From assembly GCA_012295225.1 (NCBI GenBank), contig WMKK01000013.1, positions 296,167 through 360,166 on the forward strand: 64,000 nt of DNA. Reading direction: 5' to 3'. The stretch is from Ostreococcus mediterraneus. Its lineage: Eukaryota > Chlorophyta > Mamiellophyceae > Mamiellales > Bathycoccaceae. The position numbers and the translations under genes are program-made. The notes beneath the pieces were generated by a model. The model made no database searches. It was not told the origin of the DNA and saw only the letters and a list, made by a program, of their open reading frames with translations. Below are positions 29,236 to 37,357 of this stretch, piece after piece; the stretch's first letter is position 1; each line of letters begins with the position of its first letter.

Positions 29236-30108
29236 ATGTCAACGAAAACAACCAAAGCGCTCGTGCCGCACTTGCACTACATGAGCGCGTGGTTTTGCCC
29301 GTTCGCACATCGCGCAACGCTCGCGCTCGAACACCACGCCGGGCACGTGACGTATGACTGGGTGGAGTCGCTCGGGTGGGAAAAGCGTCGAGCCACCGCA
29401 GCGTTGGACACAGAGCACGAGAACTGGTACCATTTCAAAGCCCCGGAGCTCATGAAGCATAACCCACTGGGAATGGTGCCTACGCTCGTACCGCCGGAGA
29501 CATTTCACGCCACGAGCGGGGATCCGACGAAGAACGTCGTCACCGAGTCACTCGTGTGCGTGCAGTTCATCGACGAGCTCGTAGCAGGCGGGACGACGCC
29601 TATCATGTCGAGCTGCCCGTACGAACGCGCTCGCGCGCGCGTAGACGCAGACTGGGTCAACAAAAACATATGTTCCAAGTACTACACCGTGCTCGTGCGT
29701 CAGGACGCGGCGGAGCAGAGAGAAGGGTTCGAGGAGCTCGTGTCTGGGCTCGAACGGTTCGCGACATGGTGCGAAGAAGGCCCTGGAGCATTCTACGCCG
29801 GTCGCGACAGCCCTGGGTTGGTAGATTACGCATTGTTTCCATGGGCATGGCGATTGCCGGTGTTTGAAAAGTATCGCGGGATGGATTATGCCATCCCGAA
29901 AATGCCGGCGTTGGCGTCCTACCACGCTTGGCTCGAAGCGATGTTAGCGCGAGACGAAGTCCGTCGCACATTACCGCCTTGGGAGGATTACTTGGAGCAC
30001 ATTGGGCGTTACGCCGATGGCAGCGCCCGGTCGAAAGTAGGAAATGCCGTGCGTCTCGGACGCGCAGCGCACGATTACAACGACACGAGCGACAACACAG
30101 ACAAGTAA
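29236..30108 (+). CDS. Omega-like glutathione S-transferase
   Basis: 290 residues. The thioredoxin-like N-terminal half begins LHYMSAWFCPFAHRATLALE, with Cys21 in the CPFAH context typical of omega-class and dehydroascorbate-reductase-type enzymes. HNPLGMVPTLV carries the cis-Pro loop and ESLVCVQFIDEL the glutathione-binding Glu-Ser. The C-terminal helical domain has YALFPWAWRL. Cys-type enzymes perform thiol transfer, dehydroascorbate reduction or deglutathionylation. A cytosolic location is likely since no signal is seen. The start lies about 40 bases after the preceding stop, on the same strand. Confidence 0.85.
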   Translation: MSTKTTKALVPHLHYMSAWFCPFAHRATLALEHHAGHVTYDWVESLGWEKRRATAALDTEHENWYHFKAPELMKHNPLGMVPTLVPPETFHATSGDPTKNVVTESLVCVQFIDELVAGGTTPIMSSCPYERARARVDADWVNKNICSKYYTVLVRQDAAEQREGFEELVSGLERFATWCEEGPGAFYAGRDSPGLVDYALFPWAWRLPVFEKYRGMDYAIPKMPALASYHAWLEAMLARDEVRRTLPPWEDYLEHIGRYADGSARSKVGNAVRLGRAAHDYNDTSDNTDK

Positions 30109-30235
30109 ATTTATTCCCGTCCTGTCCCGTAGCTTTTAGATATTGTTTAATCACACCCCCTCACGAATTGGCTCTCTCTCATTTACATTATCAACACTAT
30201 TGCACGCGCACATCCGCGCACATCGCACCGCACCG

Positions 30236-30967
30236 TCAACGTCCGGGCAACAAACGAGACGGAATTAACGCGTTTGACCGCGTGGCGTCCGCCGCGAGCA
30301 CGCGCCCGCCGTTCAACGCATCCGGTGCCGTAAACACATCGCTCCGCTCCGCAAACCACGCCAACAGCTCGCGTGTAATGTCTACCTCATCCCTGCCTTT
30401 AGCTTTAATCACGCTCGCGTATTCTTTCGCGCGATCCGTAAACGCGTCGTGCGCGACGGTGCTCTCTCCGTGCGTCGCGCTCACGTTCACCGATCCAGAA
30501 TCTTGTACATTCCATCGAGCCTCAAACACGCCAGGCGCGCGCGCGGTGACGACAACATCCAACGGCGCGTCATCCGACAATCGAACGCACGTCACCGTCA
30601 ACACAGACGCATCGTCGTACGCCGAAACGACGTCGTCCAACGCGTCCGCGCGCGCCAGTCCAGCGCCTCGTTTACCCCCAACCTTCCCTCGCGCGCCCAC
30701 GCTCGTGGTCTCGCCCTCCTCCATGGCGTCTATGTCATCCAACATGCGCGTCACGCGCGCATCGAACGCGTCAGCGCGCAACGCGTCGCGCTGCGCAGCG
30801 AGTTTTTCCCCATCGCGCATCAATCGCTTGATGCGCTCCGCCCCGTCGTGCGCATCATCATCGCCCCCGAGCGCGCGCACGGCATCCATGAGCGCCAGCG
30901 CGTGCTCACGCGCATGCGCGATGTTATCTACGAGCGCATCGATCGATCGCGCGCGCGCGGAGGACAT
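30236..30967 (-). CDS. Unknown protein with N-terminal coiled coil and small C-terminal domain
   Basis: 243 residues from the ATG at 30967, chosen because it is the nearest one to the divergent gene's start and the frame upstream is Arg/His noise. Residues 1-90 form charged amphipathic helices (IDALVDNIAHAREHALALMD). The second half alternates strands (VLTVTCVRL, APLDVVVTAR, VFEARWNV) and ends in a helix, DITRELLAWFAERSDVF. Coiled coil then an alpha/beta module is the layout of RWD-type kinetochore and adaptor proteins, but no family wording was recognised, so no function is proposed. Confidence 0.65.
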   Translation of the reverse strand: MSSARARSIDALVDNIAHAREHALALMDAVRALGGDDDAHDGAERIKRLMRDGEKLAAQRDALRADAFDARVTRMLDDIDAMEEGETTSVGARGKVGGKRGAGLARADALDDVVSAYDDASVLTVTCVRLSDDAPLDVVVTARAPGVFEARWNVQDSGSVNVSATHGESTVAHDAFTDRAKEYASVIKAKGRDEVDITRELLAWFAERSDVFTAPDALNGGRVLAADATRSNALIPSRLLPGR

Positions 30968-31036
30968 GTGCGGCGGCGCCGTGGCGTCACGCGCGCGGCA
31001 GAAAGTGACGCGCATCGAATTCCAATCATCATCATC

Positions 31037-32014
31037 ATGGCGCGCCGCTTCACCATCGGCGAGTACTGCGAGTATTCCGACGTCACCTGCGACGCAAAGG
31101 GACACCCTCGCGTCACGTGGCGCCCCGCGGTGGTGCTCGCGCGCGACTATCGCGGCACGGCGCCGCCGAATCTCGGACACGGCGCACTCGGTGGTTGTTG
31201 CACATTCGCGTACGTGTTGTACCCGCTCGACGTCGACGACCACGCCGCCGAACGACGCGCGTGCGGGGACGATTTCAAGCCGTATTATCTCCAGCGCAGA
31301 ATCGAGCGCGACGAGGACACGTTCGTGCGGAAACCACAGGACGGGGCGGTGGAGCTCGAGCCGGCGAAACGCGCGCCGGCGCCGGCGTTCGCCGACGTGG
31401 AGGACCCGAAAGAGCGCGCGATGAATGCGGATGCGAATTGGGAGCAGTCGTGCGCGTGCGCGACGTGCCGCGCACGTCGCCGAGCGGGCGAGAAACAGCC
31501 GACAAAGACGGTGGATGTGATGTCGGTGGCGTGCGACGTGTACTTTCCAACGATTGACGCGGTTTGGAAAATCGCGTGCGACGCGTACGGCGTCGCGAAA
31601 ACATCCGTGGCGCGAGATCATTGGTACAGGCCGAACAGGTTATTGATGTACAGCGAGCCTGAGGAATTGCACGAGGAAATGCACGATGGGAAATGTCCGT
31701 CGGAGATACAATATACAAAGGAGTACGCGATTTTATGTTGCGAGCACTTTGTGTCGATGTTTTTGATGATGTCGGTGTGTGAGTTTGAGGGCGCCGAGCA
31801 CGTCGCCAAGCGCATGGATTGGACGACGGAAGAATGGGACGCTGAGCGCGTAAAGGCGTACGCGAAGGAGTTTGCGGCGATTACTAAACGATTCGCCGAC
31901 GGAGGCCCTAATAAATGGGAAAAGACGGTCGCCGACGCCATCAACAGCGTCGTCGAAGGCGTCGTAAACGACAACGTCGATTGGTGGAACAAGCACAAGA
32001 AGGCGAAGAAGTAA
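31037..32014 (+). CDS. Unknown 325-residue protein
   Basis: It starts at the ATG at 31037, 69 bases from the divergent gene's ATG. The N-terminal 90 residues look like a small strand-rich domain (YCEYSDVTCDAKG, WRPAVVLARDYRG, AYVLYPLD), possibly an SH3/tudor-like barrel. A central CACATCRARR suggests a metal- or disulfide-binding pair. The C-terminal 150 residues are helical with many aromatic residues (YTKEYAILCCEHFVSMFLMM) and end in a lysine-rich tail. No known family was recognised. Codon use matches its neighbours, and the frame is open throughout. Confidence 0.75.
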   Translation: MARRFTIGEYCEYSDVTCDAKGHPRVTWRPAVVLARDYRGTAPPNLGHGALGGCCTFAYVLYPLDVDDHAAERRACGDDFKPYYLQRRIERDEDTFVRKPQDGAVELEPAKRAPAPAFADVEDPKERAMNADANWEQSCACATCRARRRAGEKQPTKTVDVMSVACDVYFPTIDAVWKIACDAYGVAKTSVARDHWYRPNRLLMYSEPEELHEEMHDGKCPSEIQYTKEYAILCCEHFVSMFLMMSVCEFEGAEHVAKRMDWTTEEWDAERVKAYAKEFAAITKRFADGGPNKWEKTVADAINSVVEGVVNDNVDWWNKHKKAKK

Positions 32015-32147
32015 TGCCAATGATTATGTACAGTACCATCGGTGGATGTGGTACCATCCACCGTTACAATTGTAGAATGGGAGCTAATATTAATCATGTA
32101 TTGTATTCTAAAGCGCGCGCGGCGACGCGATGCTGCTACTTCTACGA

Positions 32148-33263
32148 TTATTTTGGCGACTTTCGCGACTCCTGTAACGAATCGCGACGGCGCGCGAGCG
32201 CGCGGGCTAAAGCCTCGCGATCGCGCAATTTCTCAAACCCCGGGTGCGAAAGAAAAATTCTCGCGTATTCCGCCGTCGCCACCACCGCGGACGCCGCCGT
32301 GGCGTACTCTAATGCGACTCGTGTACTTTTATCCGTGGCAAACTCAAGCGCAGGCGCAATAAATTCTGGCGCGCTATGCGCCGCTATCACTGGGTCGCAC
32401 ACCGCCGCGGCGATGAGCGCCATTTGCATCGCCGTGTTCACCTTGCCGATGAATAGCGGCCGTAACGCGCCTCGTCTCGAACCGAGCTGTTCGACTTCAT
32501 CCAAGTCGAAATCAAATCCCGCGAGCGCAGCCGCACCAGTAGGTTTAGGACGCGCCACTGGAACGTCATCAAATCCCAAAAACTCCCCCATCGTCGTCCA
32601 CGTCCAATTCAACGCTCCGGCTCGTCGCCAGGCGCCGCCGACCACGTGTATCGCGTCCCGGCTCACTAATAACGCCACGAGCCACACCGGAAGGGCACCT
32701 TCGAGCGCGAGCGCGGTACCGACACACCCCACAAATACCTTATCCGCGATGGGATCCAGATAACTCCCGAGAATCGTGCTCTGATGCCAACGTCGGGCGA
32801 GAAACCCATCCAAATAATCCGTAGCCGCCGCCGCGCACACGCCCGCGAGCACCAATCCTGGCGCCGCACCGCTCGCCACGCCGTACGCGAGCATCGGGCC
32901 CGCGGCGATACGTCCCACGCATAACGCATTCGGGACGTTAAAGTTGCGCTCGCCCTTAATGCGTTGTCGTCGCGAGTCTTTTTCGACGTCTTCGTCCTCG
33001 TCGTCCTCAACCTCGTGCGCCTCGGCGCTCGTCCGCGGCGGCGATGGTGGCACCGCCGCGCTCGCCGCGCTCCACGACCGAACGCCGCCATAGCCTCTCG
33101 CGAACTCGCGCGCGATCGCGGGCGCGTCCACGCGGCACAGCTCGACCCCCGCGCGCGCGACACCACAACCGCGCTGGAAGCGCTCAAAAGTCCGTGGCGC
33201 GCGCGCGGGAGCACCGACGCGAGACGCGCGCGCGAGCACGCGCGCGAGCGCGCGGGATGACAT
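32148..33263 (-). CDS. Cardiolipin synthase (CDP-alcohol phosphatidyltransferase type)
   Basis: 371 residues. An Arg/Ala-rich mitochondrial presequence and linker are followed by [15 protein letters not shown] and the CDP-alcohol phosphotransferase signature [13 protein letters not shown]...[10 protein letters not shown], with all its Asp and Gly residues, near residues 147-175. Five or six hydrophobic segments fit the family. The start of the domain resembles eukaryotic CRLS1/CLS, which condenses CDP-diacylglycerol and phosphatidylglycerol into cardiolipin in the mitochondrial inner membrane. An insert with [13 protein letters not shown] before the later helices is not typical. A phosphatidylglycerophosphate synthase is the alternative. 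Confidence 0.82.
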   Translation of the reverse strand: MSSRALARVLARASRVGAPARAPRTFERFQRGCGVARAGVELCRVDAPAIAREFARGYGGVRSWSAASAAVPPSPPRTSAEAHEVEDDEDEDVEKDSRRQRIKGERNFNVPNALCVGRIAAGPMLAYGVASGAAPGLVLAGVCAAAATDYLDGFLARRWHQSTILGSYLDPIADKVFVGCVGTALALEGALPVWLVALLVSRDAIHVVGGAWRRAGALNWTWTTMGEFLGFDDVPVARPKPTGAAALAGFDFDLDEVEQLGSRRGALRPLFIGKVNTAMQMALIAAAVCDPVIAAHSAPEFIAPALEFATDKSTRVALEYATAASAVVATAEYARIFLSHPGFEKLRDREALARALARRRDSLQESRKSPK

Positions 33264-33363
33264 CGCCCGCGCGCGACGGAGCGATCGTGCGCGTCGCGCG
33301 GACTCGCGCGCGGCGAAGTGCGGTGCGCCTTGCCCTGGCTCGCTAGTCGGCTACGTCTGAGTC

Positions 33364-34185
33364 TTAATTGTCTTCGTCGATGTCATCGTCGATGTCATCG
33401 TCGTCGTCGTCGTCGTCGTCGTCAGAGTAATACACTTTCATATCGTCATCGACGACGTGCGCGTTGATTTCTTCATCCGTCGCCGCGGCGTACCACCAAC
33501 CAAAAATCGCGTGTCGCTTTTTAGACGTCGTCCGCACCGGCTCCACGGCGTGCCGGCGCGGCACCGCGAACGCCACGAACCGATTGAACGCAGGCACGAT
33601 TCGACGCATGGGGGCGTTGTCGGTGCCTGTGTCGTTGGCGTCGTCGCGCGACGCGTTGTGGTCGACGAAGCACCCACCGTCGGCTTCTGTCCACACGTCG
33701 TCGGTTAAATACAACACGCCCGCGAATCTTCGCGCGTTCCACTCACACTCACCATTCGCGAGCTCGACGGGGGAAAGCGCGAAATCGTCGTGAATGTCGA
33801 TGCGGTCGCCGACGGTGTCCGCACCCGGCGCGCGTGAATAGCGACTCGCGGTGAAGCTCGGGTATAACGCGTCGCAGCCGTCGCTCGAGCCGTAGCGGGA
33901 CGCGAGCGCCATGGCGACGCGCGTGAACAACGACGTCGCTGGACCCGTCGACGCCTCAAACTCATGCGCGACATCATCGTTGTCGATGTCTTCATCGATG
34001 CGATCGCGAGACCAATCAGATTCGTCGCGAACGAGCTGTCTGAGGTGCCGCGCGGCGTCGCTCGGAAGAAAGTCGTCCACGACGACGAGCTCGCCAGCTT
34101 CGGCGCGACGAATAACGTCGCCGTGTCCATCTACCCACTTGTGTATGACGTCGAAATCGTAGAAATCGTCTTCGTCGAATGGCAT
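33364..34185 (-). CDS. 2-oxoglutarate/Fe(II) oxygenase (prolyl 4-hydroxylase-like)
   Basis: 273 residues from the ATG at 34185. The N-terminal VVDDFLPSDAARHLRQLV is the usual first helix-strand of the family. Iron ligands fit IHDDF (His-x-Asp, near residue 150) and RHAVEPV (distal His), and KKRHAIFGWWY holds the basic 2-oxoglutarate contact. GVLYLTDD is the expected strand between them. The C-terminus is an almost pure Asp tail coded by a GAC/GTC-type repeat. The substrate is unknown; members of this subfamily hydroxylate protein prolines or small molecules. Confidence 0.78.
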   Translation of the reverse strand: MPFDEDDFYDFDVIHKWVDGHGDVIRRAEAGELVVVDDFLPSDAARHLRQLVRDESDWSRDRIDEDIDNDDVAHEFEASTGPATSLFTRVAMALASRYGSSDGCDALYPSFTASRYSRAPGADTVGDRIDIHDDFALSPVELANGECEWNARRFAGVLYLTDDVWTEADGGCFVDHNASRDDANDTGTDNAPMRRIVPAFNRFVAFAVPRRHAVEPVRTTSKKRHAIFGWWYAAATDEEINAHVVDDDMKVYYSDDDDDDDDDDIDDDIDEDN

Positions 34186-34296
34186 GCGCGGTGTCGGTTG
34201 GCGTCGGTGAATGCGGTGCAATCTATTGAGCGTTGTGCTAATGTACTGGTACCTGTCAGCCCCGCTGATTCGGTTAACTATTTAAATACGTTGGTA

Positions 34297-36954
34297 TTAT
34301 ATGCGCAGCCTCGAGAAGAGCGGATAGAAGGCTGGTATGATTCGCGAGCGAGGATGCACTTCTTCGCCTAGTGGCTCAAATGTCGGACGTTTCTGGAAGA
34401 GAACCAACTTGCCTCGATAGTCGTAGCCCGTTTTCGGGGCGTGGCAAATGAGTTTTTGCAAGCCGGGAATAACGGCGAGGATGAACGGAAACGCGAGCAA
34501 GTTGTAAAAGGTTTGCGCCCAAAATGCGATGCCGTAAACCTTCCACGTTTCCCCACGCCCCCAATCGACCCAGTGAAGAAATCGAACGGTGATTCCGGCT
34601 GTGATGAGGAAGGAGATGATCTCATACCCGAGTAAGATGCGTTGCATGCGCCTCGGCTGTACGTGTTTGAGCTTTACGACGCGATACGTCACCGTATTCA
34701 AGTCGATTTCTTGAAGTTTCCGAGACCGATCGTCTCTGAAGTAGATGGTATGGATGTCAGTGCTCGCGTTGTAATCCTTCACTTTGGCAATGCGACGGAC
34801 GTAGTGAAATTCCTTGAATAGTCCCGCATCTGTAGTTTGTCTTTCCTTGCTCGTTCGGATCAGCATCAGCTGACGTTCGACGACGCGTCTAAAGCGCTGC
34901 AGTGGAGTTTCTTTCTTCTTGCGACTTAAAATTTTTCTGAGCGTTCGAAAGCCTTTATACTTAGGACCAGCCTTAACCATGGTAATTTCGATACGACCAC
35001 CGACGAGCGCTTCATCGCCGGCAATGGCGCGCCCAAACGCAAAGGATTTTCTCAGCCTTCGGAACGCGTACCAGCACATGAGTATACGAAACATGTACGC
35101 TGCGCCGTTCAAGGAAACGCACTTATCGACGCCGATTGCGCACGTCTGCATATCAGCATACCATGGACCAGCGGTAGAGCACGTATGCGCTTGGCCAATA
35201 TCGATGATTCCTGCGCACTGAATAAACGCAAACACGCCGCTAAAGATGGAAATCACACCAGTGAGAAACTGGATACCTTTAAACGCAAGGATGAAGTGAA
35301 ACATTTGCCACTCGTCCGTTCTATCTACAAGCACGAGACGGATAAAAAACAAAGCTGCCTGCACACCCAAGCCATACCAAAGTTTGCATGCCAAGAGAAT
35401 CCACCACCACGGATTTCTGAGTTTGCCCCAAACGGTCATGTCGTACGGGCATTCGTTGTACAGAAACCACGTGCGCAAGCCGTAAAGTGCTGCGACAATC
35501 ATCGAGCGTTTCTTGTCTTTTCGCAATCGCAATAAACTTTTGTGTGAACGCGTCGACACGGCGTCGGTAATTTTCAGCCGCATGCTCAAGTCGCGCATGA
35601 TACTTTTTTGAATGTCGGACACGTACATGGTGGCGATTCCGGCGATGTAGTTTGCGACTGGGCCAGGCATGTCTCGATCGGACTTGACCGCTCGAACGAC
35701 ACCAGCTTTTTTATCGTCAATCACTGCATCGATAGAACGCAATGCTTTTCGCTTTCCAATGTCAATAGCTTTCTCAACCTTGGCGTTGAGCCAGTTTCCA
35801 ACGCTGCTCTTAGCCAAGCTCTTGCCTATGTTTCGAGGATTTAGCAAATCCTTGGCGAATGACAACATCGCGAGCGCTTCTTGATACATGTGCGCGTTCG
35901 ACGAAGATTGAACAAGATTCAAATGTGCGCGGATCTCAGCTTTAGACACCCATTCGAACGTTCCGTGGCTGAACTGTACGTTCTTGGTGGATTCGGTCGG
36001 CGCTATGAGCTTTGCCGCAAAATAGTGCAAAGGCAGCAGCGCCGAACCCATCACATCATCGGACGACATGATGTCAAAATCGAACACTTCAAATTTGAGC
36101 TGGCAATATTTAAATTCCAATGCCGAGTCGCCCATGAAGAAGGATTCGTCAAACACGGGATTGAGCGTTTTGAGCCGGTACGATGTCGTGTACATCTGGC
36201 CTTCAATAGGCTGTCCCAAACTATCGAGAATCGTCACCTTGACGTACGGATCCGAAGTATTTCCCGCATCCATGGCGAGCAAGTCATGACCGCTTTCTAA
36301 GTGCACGCGAATAAATAGACCCAAAAGCGTCCGCACGGCGCGCACGCGAGCGACGATGTATCCGGCATCTGCGCGATCTTCTTCTCCGCCAAGAAACATC
36401 TTCGCCGGTGAAGTTAACAGTGCCGCCGCACCGCTACCAATTTCATGAATCACGTTCGATATTCTCGACCCTGATGTCGCGCGCACGGGCGTCATCTCGC
36501 CTGCGTTCGCGTTCGCCTCGTTCGAAACGTCCCGCGCGCCTTTGCTCTCCTCGCGAGACTGCAACCCTTGCGCCAATCCATGCGCTTGCGCCATCCTGTC
36601 CAAAAAAACACCCACCTCATCCGTGCCATTTGCATCGTCCTCCCCAGTGCGCACGACGTCATCATCATCGCTCGAATCGCTATCGTCGTCGCTGCTCATT
36701 TGGAGCACCCGACTACGAAACCCTCGCGACAACGCCGTAAACATCGACTGACGACGCTCCCCCGCGCGTCGTCCTCGTCCGCGACCCGACGCATCGGTCG
36801 ACGGTTGACGCGCGCGCTCGACGTCTCGTCCATCGTCGCCGACATCGCCGTCGTCATCGTCGTTTTCGGGATCAGAGAGCACGCGGCCACCCATGTAGAC
36901 TTCATCGTCGTCGTCGTCCGACGACGAGCTCATCGCGCCACGGTCGAACGCCAT
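34297..36954 (-). CDS. C2-domain protein with several C-terminal membrane helices
   Basis: About 885 residues from the ATG at 36954. An acidic, disordered N-terminus (repeated Asp/Ser) precedes a C2 domain (about 208-318) with LFIRVHLESGHDLLAMDAG, DPYVKVTILD, LNPVFDESF and FDIMSSDDVMG. The Asp residues of the calcium loops are largely kept. The C-terminal half contains at least four hydrophobic segments, among them WWWILLACKLWYGLG, FHFILAFKGIQFLTGVISIF and FPFILAVIPGL, with basic linkers. It is likely a calcium-responsive membrane protein, perhaps at a contact site. The family was not recognised beyond the C2 domain. Confidence 0.8.
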   Translation of the reverse strand: MAFDRGAMSSSSDDDDDEVYMGGRVLSDPENDDDDGDVGDDGRDVERARQPSTDASGRGRGRRAGERRQSMFTALSRGFRSRVLQMSSDDDSDSSDDDDVVRTGEDDANGTDEVGVFLDRMAQAHGLAQGLQSREESKGARDVSNEANANAGEMTPVRATSGSRISNVIHEIGSGAAALLTSPAKMFLGGEEDRADAGYIVARVRAVRTLLGLFIRVHLESGHDLLAMDAGNTSDPYVKVTILDSLGQPIEGQMYTTSYRLKTLNPVFDESFFMGDSALEFKYCQLKFEVFDFDIMSSDDVMGSALLPLHYFAAKLIAPTESTKNVQFSHGTFEWVSKAEIRAHLNLVQSSSNAHMYQEALAMLSFAKDLLNPRNIGKSLAKSSVGNWLNAKVEKAIDIGKRKALRSIDAVIDDKKAGVVRAVKSDRDMPGPVANYIAGIATMYVSDIQKSIMRDLSMRLKITDAVSTRSHKSLLRLRKDKKRSMIVAALYGLRTWFLYNECPYDMTVWGKLRNPWWWILLACKLWYGLGVQAALFFIRLVLVDRTDEWQMFHFILAFKGIQFLTGVISIFSGVFAFIQCAGIIDIGQAHTCSTAGPWYADMQTCAIGVDKCVSLNGAAYMFRILMCWYAFRRLRKSFAFGRAIAGDEALVGGRIEITMVKAGPKYKGFRTLRKILSRKKKETPLQRFRRVVERQLMLIRTSKERQTTDAGLFKEFHYVRRIAKVKDYNASTDIHTIYFRDDRSRKLQEIDLNTVTYRVVKLKHVQPRRMQRILLGYEIISFLITAGITVRFLHWVDWGRGETWKVYGIAFWAQTFYNLLAFPFILAVIPGLQKLICHAPKTGYDYRGKLVLFQKRPTFEPLGEEVHPRSRIIPAFYPLFSRLRI

Positions 36955-37357
36955 GCCTAAATGCGTCGGCGGTTCGTTGGATAAATAGTTCACCACGCGA
37001 GGCGCGCGTGCGCAGACGCACGCGCAGCGGCGACTGCGGCGTGCGGTGTTGAGCTCGTGGGGCGTTTGAAATGTTTTTTCAACACTAATCGCGTCCTTCG
37101 CTCATCTTTTCCGCACCGTGCGAAACGCGACGACGCTTTGCGTGACGGTGCGAACGACACATCCGCTGGCCAATGCGCAAGGTACACAGCGCGAGGGTCC
37201 GCACACGTCGCGAACACCGAACGCGCGGCGATCGTCGGAGAGTATTCACCCTCCGCCCGTAACGACGCAAACTCCGGCCCATAAATAAACAGGAGCGAGC
37301 TCGCGCAAGAGCCAAAGCATGGCGATACGCGCGTCGACTTCTGAGGTTTACAATGTA
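36955..37357. other. Intergenic region upstream of the C2-protein gene
   Basis: About 400 bases between two minus-strand genes, so it should hold the promoter of the C2 gene and the 3' end of the CH-domain gene. No gene or repeat was seen. Confidence 0.5.

Noticed and set aside
29928-31424. Plus-strand open frame of about 498 codons across several genes
   Set aside because: It is Arg/Ser/Ala-rich, has no motif, and overlaps the better-supported genes at 29236, 30236 and 31037.
33364-33430. GTC/GAC repeat at the end of the oxygenase gene considered as a separate repeat element
   Set aside because: It is in frame and codes the acidic tail; similar Asp runs occur in several genes here.
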